A stretch of DNA of 64,000 nt. It comes from Streptomyces actinomycinicus. GTDB lineage: Bacteria; Actinomycetota; Actinomycetes; Streptomycetales; Streptomycetaceae. The notes below the pieces were generated by a model that worked only from the letters and a program-made list of their open reading frames with translations, was not told the origin of the DNA and did not search any database. The DNA is taken from positions 124,001 through 188,000 of the forward strand of contig NZ_JAERRK010000015.1 of assembly GCF_016741775.1 (NCBI RefSeq), written 5' to 3'. Made by a program: the position numbers and the translations under genes. Positions 43,691-51,825 of this stretch are shown one piece after another; the stretch's first letter is position 1; the number at the start of each line of letters is the position of its first letter.

Positions 43691-44155
43691 ATGCGCAGAG
43701 GACGTCGGCTCGCGATCGACGTCGGGGACGCCCGGATCGGGGTCGCCTCGTGCGACCCCGACGGGATCCTCGCCACCCCGGTGGAGACCGTCCCGGGCCG
43801 GGACATCCCCGCCGCCCACCGCCGGTTGCGTCAACTGGTGGAGGAGTACGAACCGATCGAGGTCGTCGTCGGCCTCCCTCGCTCCCTGAAGGGGGGCGAG
43901 GGGCCGGCCGCGGTCAAGGTCCGCGCCTTCGCCCAGGAACTGGCCAAGGGCGTCGAGCCGGTGCCGGTCCGCCTGGTCGACGAGCGGATGACGACCGTGA
44001 CGGCCAGTCAGGGGCTGCGTGCCTCGGGCGTGAAGTCGAAGAAGGGGCGCTCGGTCATCGACCAGGCCGCCGCGGTCATCATTTTGCAGCAGGCCCTGGA
44101 ATCCGAACGGGTGTCAGGCAAAGCACCCGGCGAAGGCGTCGAAGTGGTCATCTGA
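43691..44155 (+). CDS. ruvX: Holliday junction resolvase-like protein / pre-16S rRNA nuclease YqgF
   Basis: 154 residues, RNase H-like fold. Motifs: LAIDVGDARIGVA (first D), VVVGLPRSLKG, VRLVDERMTTVTA (E) and IDQAAAVIILQ (last D). The E. coli homologue matures the 5' end of 16S rRNA; older annotation calls it a resolvase. ATG 43691 lies 9 bp after alaS, in one operon. mltG starts 122 bp later, as in most actinobacteria. Confidence 0.93.
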   Translation: MRRGRRLAIDVGDARIGVASCDPDGILATPVETVPGRDIPAAHRRLRQLVEEYEPIEVVVGLPRSLKGGEGPAAVKVRAFAQELAKGVEPVPVRLVDERMTTVTASQGLRASGVKSKKGRSVIDQAAAVIILQQALESERVSGKAPGEGVEVVI

Positions 44156-44277
44156 TCGCGATACGGTAACGTTCCGCGCGATGCGCCGGTGTTCGAACAG
44201 CCGGGGCACAGCAAGAGGCGGAACGGAAGCCGGCCCACCGGCCGCGGGACCGTCGGCCTCGCGGCTCTAGGGGATCG

Positions 44278-45939
44278 ATGACTGAGTATGGCCGGGGCGC
44301 AGGCTCCGAACCGTGGCATCCGGAGGACCCGTTGTACGGGGACGGCGGATGGGGAGGACAGCAGGCCCAGGCGGGTCAGCAGTCCCCCTACGGCGGCCAG
44401 CCACAGCACTATCCGCAGCCGCAGGAGTACGGCGACTGGAGCCAGCAGCAGCAGCCCGGCTACGACGGGCAGCAGCACCAGTACTACGACGCACAGGGCC
44501 GGCCCGCGTACGACCCGCAGTACGCCGGTACCGCCCAGCAGCACTTCCACCAGGGCACCTGGGACGCGACCGGAACCCACGGGCACGTGCCGTACGCCCC
44601 CGACCCGGGTGACCCGTACGGCCAGCAGCCCGCGGCCTACGGCGGGGAACAGCCCGACTTCTACGGCACGGACGAGGCCTTCCCGCCGCCGGTGCCGCCC
44701 AGCCGCCGGCGACCCGAGCCGGGGGCGGAGCCCGAGGCGCCCGCCGAGGAGGAGCACGCCGTCATCGCCGGAGGCGAGGACGAGGAAGACGGCGAGGAGC
44801 ACGAGCTGCAGAGCCGGCGCGAACGGCGCGGCAAGGGCAAGAAGCCCGTCAAGAACAAGAAGGGCCGCACCGGCTGCGCTTGCATGGTGGTCGTCCTGGT
44901 CTTCGGCGGCGGCCTCGGCGGAGTCGGCTACTTCGGCTACAAGTACTACCAAAATCGTTTCGGCGCGGCGCCTGACTACGCGGGCAGCGGAAACGGTGAG
45001 CAGGTCACGGTGGAGATCCCCAAGGGTGCGGGGGGCTGGGAGATCGGCCAGAAGCTGAAGGATGCGGGCGTCGTCGAAAGCGCTGCTGCCTTCGTCTCCG
45101 CACTGCAGGCGAACCCTGACGGCAAGTCGCTCCAGGACGGTGTGTACACCCTGGAGAAGGAGATGTCCGGCGCGAGTGCGGTGGAGATGTTGCTGAATCC
45201 TAAGAGCCGCAGCAACCTGATCATCGCCGAAGGCCTCCGCAATACGGCGGTCTACGCCCTGATCGACAAGCGCCTCGGAGTGGCCGCTGGCACTACGGCG
45301 CGCGTGGCGAAGCACGAGTACAAGCACCTCGGGCTGCCCGCCTGGGCGATGAACCACGCGAGTCTCAAGGACCCGCTGGAAGGCTTCCTCTACCCCTCGA
45401 GCTACGCGGTCACCAAGGGGCAGAAGCCCGAGGACGTCCTCAGGAAGATGGTGTCCCAGGCTACCGCCGAGTACAAAGAACTCGGTCTGGAAAACAAAGC
45501 CAAGGCGCTCGGCCTGGTAAGCCCCTGGCAGTTGCTTACCGTGGCGAGCCTGGTGCAGGCCGAGGGGACGAGTCACGACGACTTCCGCAAGATGGCGGAG
45601 GTCGTCTACAACCGGCTCAAACTGGATAACCCGCAGACCTATGGGCGGCTGGAGTTCGACTCCACGTACAACTACGTGAAGAACCAGAGCAAGCTCGACC
45701 TGAGCATCTCCGCGCTGCGCAGGTACAACAACCCGTACAACACGTACTTCGCCAAGGGCCTGCCGCCGGGGCCCATCGACAACCCCGGTGAGGAGGCGCT
45801 CAGGGGCGCCCTCGACCCGACGCACGACGGCTGGTACTACTTCATTTCGATGGACGGCAAGACCAGCAAGTTCACGAAGACGCTCGCGGACCACGAGAAG
45901 CTGGTCGACGAGTGGAATGCGGGGAGGAACAAGAACTGA
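44278..45939 (+). CDS. mltG: Endolytic murein transglycosylase MltG
   Basis: 553 residues. A long Gln/Tyr/Gly/Pro-rich cytoplasmic head (1-140) and an acidic then basic segment precede the membrane helix (199-223). The outer YceG/MltG domain has the LysM-like start VTVEIPKGAGGWEIGQKL and the catalytic E429 in SLVQAEGTSHDDF, then YNTYFAKGLPPGPIDNPGE. MltG cuts nascent glycan strands and sets their length. The head of about 200 residues is far longer than in E. coli and is typical of streptomycetes. Codon use near 45000-45800 is a little less GC-biased than in neighbours. Confidence 0.93.
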   Translation: MTEYGRGAGSEPWHPEDPLYGDGGWGGQQAQAGQQSPYGGQPQHYPQPQEYGDWSQQQQPGYDGQQHQYYDAQGRPAYDPQYAGTAQQHFHQGTWDATGTHGHVPYAPDPGDPYGQQPAAYGGEQPDFYGTDEAFPPPVPPSRRRPEPGAEPEAPAEEEHAVIAGGEDEEDGEEHELQSRRERRGKGKKPVKNKKGRTGCACMVVVLVFGGGLGGVGYFGYKYYQNRFGAAPDYAGSGNGEQVTVEIPKGAGGWEIGQKLKDAGVVESAAAFVSALQANPDGKSLQDGVYTLEKEMSGASAVEMLLNPKSRSNLIIAEGLRNTAVYALIDKRLGVAAGTTARVAKHEYKHLGLPAWAMNHASLKDPLEGFLYPSSYAVTKGQKPEDVLRKMVSQATAEYKELGLENKAKALGLVSPWQLLTVASLVQAEGTSHDDFRKMAEVVYNRLKLDNPQTYGRLEFDSTYNYVKNQSKLDLSISALRRYNNPYNTYFAKGLPPGPIDNPGEEALRGALDPTHDGWYYFISMDGKTSKFTKTLADHEKLVDEWNAGRNKN

Positions 45940-46243
45940 GTGCAGCGTGCGGTCACTTACCCAGTGAGGGCCGAGCGGTGCGAATGGGGTAGGAGGAGCC
46001 TGGCACGGGCCGGTTCGCCTGGAAGCTTGCACCGGTAACAATGGCAAGGTGCTGGCGAGCAGCTGCGTCTGCAGGCCCGACAAGGTTTAGTCTCTTCGTC
46101 GCCGTATCTCCCTTGACTCGCATGCGTGACGAGTTCCTGCGGAGCGCACCCGCTACCTGATGGCGGCGATTCACCAGCCTTCCCGACCGGGAGAGACGGA
46201 AGGCCGGACAATGTAACCCCGCGGAAGTCGAGGGCAGCTTTCC
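45940..46243. other. Lower-GC gap between mltG and aroE
   Basis: 304 bp that looks less GC-rich than its surroundings, with no convincing gene. A tiny frame (46160-46216, 18 codons) and TTGACT (46113-46118) are visible but unsupported. It may carry the aroE promoter or a small RNA. Confidence 0.35.
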
Positions 46244-47083
46244 ATGACACTGAAGGCAGTTGAGGGCCGTCGTGCCGCCGTGCTCGGTAAGCCGATCGCC
46301 CATTCCCTCTCCCCGGTGCTGCACCGGGCTGCGTACGAGGCGCTCGGACTTGGCGGCTGGTCGTACGACAGCTTCGAGGTCGACGAGACCGCCCTGCCGG
46401 GCTTCCTCGACCGGCTCGGACCGGAGTGGGCGGGGCTGTCCCTGACCATGCCGCTGAAGCGGGCGGTCATCCCGCTGCTGGACGAGGTCAGCGACATCGC
46501 CGCCTCGGTCGACGCGGTCAACACGGTCGTCTTCACCGAGGACGGCCGCCGACTCGGCGACAACACCGACATCCCGGGCATGGTGGCCGCCCTCCGCGAG
46601 CACGGCATCGAGCAGGTCGACTCCGCCGCGATCCTCGGCGCCGGCGCCACGGCCTCCTCCGCCCTCGCCGCACTGGCCCGTATCTGCACCGGGGAGGTCG
46701 TCACCTACGTCCGCAGCGAGGCCCGCGCCGCCGAGATGCGGGAGTGGGGCGAGCGCCTCGACGTGGAGGTCCGCACGGCGGACTGGGCCGACGCCGCCGA
46801 GGCACTGCGCGCCCCGCTGGTGATCGCCACCACGCCCGCCGGGACGACCGACGCCCTCGCCGCCGCCGTACCCGAGCGCCCCGCCACCCTCTTCGACGTG
46901 CTCTACGAGCCCTGGCCCACCGAGCTGGCGGCCCGCTGGTCCATGTTCGGCGGGGCCGTGGTCAGCGGACTCGACCTGCTGGTCCACCAGGCTGTACTCC
47001 AGTGCGAGCAGATGACCGGACGCGCCCCGGCCCCGCTGGAGGCCATGCGCCGGGCCGGCGAGAAGGCGCTCGCCGCCCGCTGA
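46244..47083 (+). CDS. aroE: Shikimate dehydrogenase
   Basis: 279 residues. The substrate site reads GKPIAHSLSPVLH and SLTMPLKRAV (catalytic K), with NTD for shikimate, and the NADP-binding domain begins GAGATASSALAAL, a modified G-x-G-x-x-x. It reduces 3-dehydroshikimate to shikimate. The frame ends GEKALAAR. The ribosome site before ATG 46244 is weak (GAGGGC). It is separated from the rest of the aro genes by 166 bp but in the same direction. Confidence 0.93.
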   Translation: MTLKAVEGRRAAVLGKPIAHSLSPVLHRAAYEALGLGGWSYDSFEVDETALPGFLDRLGPEWAGLSLTMPLKRAVIPLLDEVSDIAASVDAVNTVVFTEDGRRLGDNTDIPGMVAALREHGIEQVDSAAILGAGATASSALAALARICTGEVVTYVRSEARAAEMREWGERLDVEVRTADWADAAEALRAPLVIATTPAGTTDALAAAVPERPATLFDVLYEPWPTELAARWSMFGGAVVSGLDLLVHQAVLQCEQMTGRAPAPLEAMRRAGEKALAAR

Positions 47084-47249
47084 CAGCCCCCCGTACCCGT
47101 CCGTCTGCTGGACCGGCGGCCATCGCGGACACCGGACGTGGGAGGATCAGAGGTGGCGTACCGGGGTCGCGCACCCGGCGGCGCCGTCGCCGTACGCGAG
47201 GACGTGCGCACGGCGGGCAGTGACCGGGCGCGAACACTGAGGAGCTTCG

Positions 47250-48434
47250 TTGAGCAGGCTGCGTTGGCTGACCGCGGGTGAGTCCCACGGTCCCGCACTT
47301 GTCGCGACGCTGGAGGGCCTTCCCGCCGGCGTGCCGATCACCACCGAGATGGTGGCGGATCACCTGGCGCGGCGGCGGCTCGGTTATGGCCGCGGTGCGC
47401 GGATGAAGTTCGAGCGGGACGAGATCACCTTCCTCGGTGGCGTCCGGCACGGCCTGACCCTCGGTTCCCCGGTCGCCATCATGGTCGGCAACACGGAGTG
47501 GCCGAAGTGGGAGCAGGTCATGGCGGCCGACCCCGTCGACCCGGAGGTACTCGCCGGCCTCGCCCGCAACGCCCCGCTGACCCGGCCGCGGCCCGGCCAT
47601 GCCGACCTCGCCGGCATGCAGAAGTACGGCTTCGACGAGGCCCGCCCGATCCTGGAGCGTGCTTCGGCACGGGAGACCGCGGCCCGGGTGGCCCTCGGTG
47701 CGGTGGCGCGGTCGTACCTGAAGGAGACGGCCGGTGTCGAGATCGTCTCGCACGTGGTGGAGCTGTGCTCCGTGAAGGCTCCGCAGGGCGTGTACCCGAC
47801 CCCGGCCGACGTGGCGAAGCTGGACGCGGACCCGCTGCGCTGCCTGGACGCGGACGCGTCGAAGGAGATGGTCGCGGAGGTCGACCAGGCCCACAAGGAC
47901 GGCGACACGCTGGGCGGCGTGGTCGAGGTGCTGGCCTACGGCGTCCCCGTCGGCCTGGGCTCGCACGTGCACTGGGACCGCAAGCTGGACGCGCGACTGG
48001 CCGCGGCGCTGATGGGCATCCAGGCGATCAAGGGCGTGGAGATCGGCGACGGCTTCGAGCTGGCCCGGGTGCCCGGCTCCAAGGCGCACGACGAGATCGT
48101 CAACACGCCCGACGGCATCCGGCGCGTCTCCGGCCGCGCGGGCGGCACGGAAGGCGGGCTGAGCACGGGCGAGCTGCTGCGGGTGCGCGCGGCCATGAAG
48201 CCGATCGCGACCGTGCCCAAGGCCCTGCAGACGGTGGACGTCACCACCGGCGAGCCCGCCCAGGCCCACCACCAGCGCTCGGACGTCTCCGCGGTCCCGG
48301 CGGCCGGCATCGTCGCCGAGGCCATGGTCGCGCTGGTGCTCGCGGACGCGGTCGCGGAGAAGTTCGGCGGCGACAACGTGGCCGAGACCCGCCGCAACGT
48401 GCAGTCCTACCTCGACAACCTCGCGATCCGATGA
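47250..48434 (+). CDS. aroC: Chorismate synthase
   Basis: 394 residues from TTG 47250, with GAGGAG six bp upstream. The family signatures GESHGPALVATLEG, GRGARMKFERDEI, RPRPGHADLAG and KAHDEI...GIRRVSGRAGGTEGG are all present. It removes phosphate from EPSP to give chorismate and needs reduced FMN. The last codons overlap the aroK start (ATGA), and aroK overlaps aroB likewise, so the three are one translational unit. Confidence 0.96.
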   Translation: MSRLRWLTAGESHGPALVATLEGLPAGVPITTEMVADHLARRRLGYGRGARMKFERDEITFLGGVRHGLTLGSPVAIMVGNTEWPKWEQVMAADPVDPEVLAGLARNAPLTRPRPGHADLAGMQKYGFDEARPILERASARETAARVALGAVARSYLKETAGVEIVSHVVELCSVKAPQGVYPTPADVAKLDADPLRCLDADASKEMVAEVDQAHKDGDTLGGVVEVLAYGVPVGLGSHVHWDRKLDARLAAALMGIQAIKGVEIGDGFELARVPGSKAHDEIVNTPDGIRRVSGRAGGTEGGLSTGELLRVRAAMKPIATVPKALQTVDVTTGEPAQAHHQRSDVSAVPAAGIVAEAMVALVLADAVAEKFGGDNVAETRRNVQSYLDNLAIR

Positions 48435-48949
48435 GCGCCGTGCCAGCCGTCGTTCTGGTCGGCCCGATGGGTGTCGGCAAGTCCACCGTCGGCCGGCTGC
48501 TCGCCGAACGCCTCGGCGTCGGCTACCGGGACACCGACGACGACATCGTCGCCGAGCAGGGACGGGAGATCTCCGAGATCTTCCTGGACGAGGGCGAGCC
48601 CGTCTTCCGGACCATGGAGAAGCGGGCGGTGCGGACCGCGCTCGCCGAGCACGACGGCGTCGTCGCGCTCGGCGGCGGAGCGGTCCTGGACCCGGACACG
48701 CGTGCGCTGCTCGCCGGCCACCGGGTCGTCTACCTCTCGATGGAGGTCGAGGAGGCCGTCAGACGGACCGGCCTCAACGTGGCGCGCCCACTGCTCGCGG
48801 TCAACCCGCGCAAGCAGTGGCGCGAACTGATGGAGGCGCGCCGGCACCTGTACGAGGAGGTCGCCACCGCCGTCGTCCCGACGGACGGTCGCACCCCCGA
48901 AGAGGTCACGCAGGCAGCGTTCGACGCACTGGAGTTGAAGCAAGCATGA
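48431..48949 (+). CDS. aroK: Shikimate kinase
   Basis: 172 residues. P-loop GPMGVGKST at 11-19, the shikimate-binding D in YRDTDDDIV, R in EPVFRTMEK and GGGAVLD, and the lid R in LNVARPLLA. It phosphorylates shikimate at O3. ATG 48431 overlaps the aroC stop, and its TGA overlaps the aroB ATG. Confidence 0.95.
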   Translation: MSAVPAVVLVGPMGVGKSTVGRLLAERLGVGYRDTDDDIVAEQGREISEIFLDEGEPVFRTMEKRAVRTALAEHDGVVALGGGAVLDPDTRALLAGHRVVYLSMEVEEAVRRTGLNVARPLLAVNPRKQWRELMEARRHLYEEVATAVVPTDGRTPEEVTQAAFDALELKQA

Positions 48950-50037
48950 GCGAGTCAGTCACCCGGATCCAGGTCGCGGGCAGCGCCGGGACCGACCCTT
49001 ACGAGGTGCTGGTCGGCCGGCAACTCCTGGGCGAGCTGGCCGGGCTGATCGGCCCGAAGGCCAAGCGGGTGGCGGTGATCCACCCGGAGGCCCTGGCCGA
49101 GACCGGCGACGCGCTCCGTGCCGACCTGGCCGAGCAGGGGTACGAGGCCGTCGCGATCCAGGTCCCCAACGCGGAGGAGGCGAAGACCGCCGAGGTCGCC
49201 GCCTACTGCTGGAAGGCGCTCGGCCAGTCCGGCTTCACGCGCACCGACGTCGTCGTCGGCGTGGGCGGCGGCGCGACCACGGACCTGGCCGGGTTCGTCG
49301 CCGCGACCTGGCTGCGCGGGGTGCGCTGGGTGGCCGTCCCGACCACCGTGCTGGCCATGGTGGACGCGGCGGTCGGCGGCAAGACCGGTATCAACACCGC
49401 CGAGGGCAAGAACCTGGTGGGTGCCTTCCACCCGCCGGCCGGCGTGCTGTGCGACCTGGCCGCGCTGGACTCCCTCCCGGTCAACGACTACGTCTCCGGC
49501 CTGGCCGAGGTCATCAAGGCCGGCTTCATCGCCGATCCGGTGATCCTGGACCTGATCGAGGCCGACCCCGAGGCCGCCCGGACCCCGGCCGGCCAGCACA
49601 CCGCCGAGCTGATCGAGCGGTCGATCCGGGTCAAGGCGGAGGTCGTCTCCTCGGACCTGAAGGAGTCCGGCCGGCGGGAGATCCTCAACTACGGCCACAC
49701 CCTCGGTCACGCCATCGAGAAGAACGAGCGCTACAAGTGGCGGCACGGCGCCGCGGTCGCCGTCGGCATGCACTTCGCCGCCGAACTCGGCCGGCTGGCG
49801 GGCCGGTTGGACGACTCGACGGCCGACCGCCACCGCACGGTCCTCGAGTCCGTCGGGCTGCCGCTGCACTACCGCTACGACCAGTGGCCCAAGCTGCTGG
49901 AGACGATGAAGGTCGACAAGAAGTCCCGCGGCGACATGCTGCGCTTCGTCGTCCTGGACGGTCTGGCCAGGCCGACCCTGCTCGAGGGTCCCGACCCCGC
50001 CGTGCTGCTCGCCGCCTACGGGGAAGTCGGCCAGTAG
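48946..50037 (+). CDS. aroB: 3-dehydroquinate synthase
   Basis: 363 residues. NAD-binding GVGGGATTDLAGFVAATW, the metal/substrate blocks AAVGGKTGINTAEGKNLVGAFH, EVIKAGFI and NYGHTLGHAIE (metal histidines) are complete. It turns DAHP into 3-dehydroquinate, the second step of the shikimate route. ATG overlaps aroK. A perfect 14-bp hairpin ends the operon 53 bp later. aroQ is not in the window. Confidence 0.95.
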   Translation: MSESVTRIQVAGSAGTDPYEVLVGRQLLGELAGLIGPKAKRVAVIHPEALAETGDALRADLAEQGYEAVAIQVPNAEEAKTAEVAAYCWKALGQSGFTRTDVVVGVGGGATTDLAGFVAATWLRGVRWVAVPTTVLAMVDAAVGGKTGINTAEGKNLVGAFHPPAGVLCDLAALDSLPVNDYVSGLAEVIKAGFIADPVILDLIEADPEAARTPAGQHTAELIERSIRVKAEVVSSDLKESGRREILNYGHTLGHAIEKNERYKWRHGAAVAVGMHFAAELGRLAGRLDDSTADRHRTVLESVGLPLHYRYDQWPKLLETMKVDKKSRGDMLRFVVLDGLARPTLLEGPDPAVLLAAYGEVGQ

Positions 50038-50089
50038 GCCCCGGACTTCCGGCCGCGTCCGGTCTCCCTTCCGGAACGGGCACTTCCGA

Positions 50090-50128
50090 CCGTCCCCGGC
50101 CGTTTCACCAAACGACGGCCGGGGACGG
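50090..50128 (+). terminator. Terminator after aroB
   Basis: CCGTCCCCGGCCGT (50090-50103) pairs exactly with ACGGCCGGGGACGG (50115-50128) around an 11-nt loop. Confidence 0.8.
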
Positions 50129-50329
50129 TACCGTTCGGTGAGGAGCGGGGGCGCGCCCCCGCTGCCTGCGCCAATTGCCTGCGGCACGTGGGGCGGAGGG
50201 GTGCGTCGGCGTCCCGGGGCCGGCCGCGCGGAGGCCCGGAAGGGACCGAGCGCGACTGAGCCGCCGTCACCGACGCGGGCGTCCCCGGCGGCGATCGGGC
50301 CGCGAGACGACGAGACGGAGTGGCAACGG

Positions 50330-51445
50330 ATGCAGCACGCAGTGGGATCACCGCTGCCGCCCCACCTGCCGGGGCAGGGGCCGCACGCCGGCTGGGCGCC
50401 GGCCGCACACCACCCGGCCCCGCACCCGGGAGCCGCCGGCGGATCCGCTCCCGTGCCCCCGCCGCATCCGGGAGCCGCCCAGGGGTCCGCTCCGGTGCCC
50501 CCGCCGCACCCGGGAGCCGCCCAGGGGTCCGCTCCGGTGCCCCCGCCGCACCCGGGAGCCGCCCAGGGGTCCGCTCCGGTGCCCCCGCCGCATCCGGGAG
50601 CCGCCGGGGGGTCCGCTCCGGTGCCCCCGCCGCACCCGGGGTCCACTCAGGGGCCCGCCCCCGCGGCCCCGCCGCACCCGGCGCCCGGCTTCCCGGCCAC
50701 GGCCGGGCCCGCGCCGGCGGCTCCGCAGCAGCCCCCGGCCTCCTCCGGCCCGGTGCCGCCGCCCGCGGCCCCGCAGCACAGCGCCCCGCCCGTGCCCGAT
50801 ACCACCGGACACGTCCCCCTGCCACCCGGCGGCCCGGTCGGCGTGCCCACGGCACCCCCCGCCGCGGCTCCCGTCCCGGACCCGACGACCACCACCCTCG
50901 CCGTCCTGCTCATCGGCCCGGCCGGCGCGGGCAAGACCAGCGTCGCCAAGTACTGGGCGGACCACCGCCGCGTCCCCACCGCCCACATCAGCCTGGACGA
51001 CGTGCGCGAATGGGTCCGCTCGGGCTTCGCCGACCCTCAGTCCGGCTGGAACGACAACTCCGAGGCGCAGTACCGTCTGGCCCGCCGGACCTGCGGCTTC
51101 GCCGCCCGGAACTTCCTGGCCAACGGCATCTCCTGCATCCTGGACGACGCCGTCTTCCCGGACCGTCCGGTCGTCGGCCTCGGCGGCTGGAAGCGGCACG
51201 TGGGGCCGGGACTGCTCCCGGTCGTCCTCCTCCCGGGCCTGGACATCGTCCTGGAGCGCAACGCCGAGCGCAGCGGCAACCGTCGCCTCAGCGACGAGGA
51301 GGTGGCCCGCATCCACGGCCGGATGGCCGGCTGGTACGGCTCGGGCCTCCCGATCATCGACAACTCCCAGCTGGACGTCCCCGGCACGGCCCGCGTCCTG
51401 GACGAGGTCCTGGCGAGGGCGATCGCGAGCCCGCCGAGCTGGTAG
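50330..51445 (+). CDS. Proline-rich P-loop NTP-binding protein (AAA_33-like)
   Basis: 371 residues from ATG 50330, with GGAG 9 bp upstream. The first 185 residues are Pro/Ala/His/Gly-rich and include six tandem 14-residue units (HPGAAxGSAPVPPP, residues 32-115). The C-terminal 185 residues are a small kinase-like fold: P-loop GPAGAGKTS (196-204), then ISLDDVREWVRSG, FLANGISCILDDAVFPDRP (Walker-B-like D's), and a lid with ERNAERSGNRRLSDEEV. That order resembles polynucleotide- or zeta-toxin-like kinases. Substrate unknown. It lies between the aro operon and pepQ as in other streptomycetes. Confidence 0.78.
   Translation: MQHAVGSPLPPHLPGQGPHAGWAPAAHHPAPHPGAAGGSAPVPPPHPGAAQGSAPVPPPHPGAAQGSAPVPPPHPGAAQGSAPVPPPHPGAAGGSAPVPPPHPGSTQGPAPAAPPHPAPGFPATAGPAPAAPQQPPASSGPVPPPAAPQHSAPPVPDTTGHVPLPPGGPVGVPTAPPAAAPVPDPTTTTLAVLLIGPAGAGKTSVAKYWADHRRVPTAHISLDDVREWVRSGFADPQSGWNDNSEAQYRLARRTCGFAARNFLANGISCILDDAVFPDRPVVGLGGWKRHVGPGLLPVVLLPGLDIVLERNAERSGNRRLSDEEVARIHGRMAGWYGSGLPIIDNSQLDVPGTARVLDEVLARAIASPPSW
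50423..50674. repeat. 42-bp in-frame tandem repeat, six copies
   Basis: Units of 42 bp encode HPGAAQGSAPVPPP (central copies almost identical at DNA level, outer ones diverged). The near identity of the central copies points to recent expansion by slippage. Confidence 0.9.
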
Positions 51446-51825
51446 CGGGGGCGGGAGGCACCGCGGCTCCACCGGCTGCCGCGAGGAACCGCGCCCTGAG
51501 CCCGACTCTCGCGCCGCCTGTGTCCGCCCCCGCTTCACCTGCGTGTCCGGCTCGACCTGCACCCGGCTCTCGCGCTGCCTGTGTCCGCCCCCCGCTTCAC
51601 CTGCGCCCCCCGCTCGACCTGCGCCCGCCTTCCGCACCGTCTGCGCCTGAACCCCGCTTCACCCGCGCCCGCGCCCCCCGACCCCACCTGCGCCCGCCCC
51701 CGGCCTCACCCCTGCCGGGCTCTCCGCCCCACCCGCGCCCGGAAAACGGCCGTGCCGCGCCCTGCAAGCCCCACTCGGCCCTCCACAAATCGGCACAACC
51801 GGCACAAAACTCCTACGCTCATCTC
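51446..51825. other. C/T-rich low-complexity gap before the M24 peptidase gene
   Basis: 380 bp with strand-biased pyrimidine-rich sequence. A 38/39-bp direct repeat starting CTCTCGCGC(C/T)GCCTGTGTCCG occurs at 51506 and 51567, followed by many CGCCC/CACCTGCG words up to about 51730. No frame here is coding-like. The end holds the promoter of the M24 gene. Confidence 0.6.
51814..51819 (+). promoter_or_regulatory. -10 box TACGCT giving a probable leaderless transcript
   Basis: TACGCT ends 6 bp before the ATG at 51826 and no ribosome site is present, so transcription probably starts at the A of the ATG. Confidence 0.5.

Noticed and set aside
46160..46216. 18-codon frame before aroE as a leader peptide
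   Set aside because: No run of aromatic codons, no terminator/antiterminator pair and no ribosome site.
50423..50674. Separate repeat proteins in other frames across the 42-bp repeat
   Set aside because: The period is a multiple of three, so all frames stay open; only the frame leading into the P-loop domain is supported.
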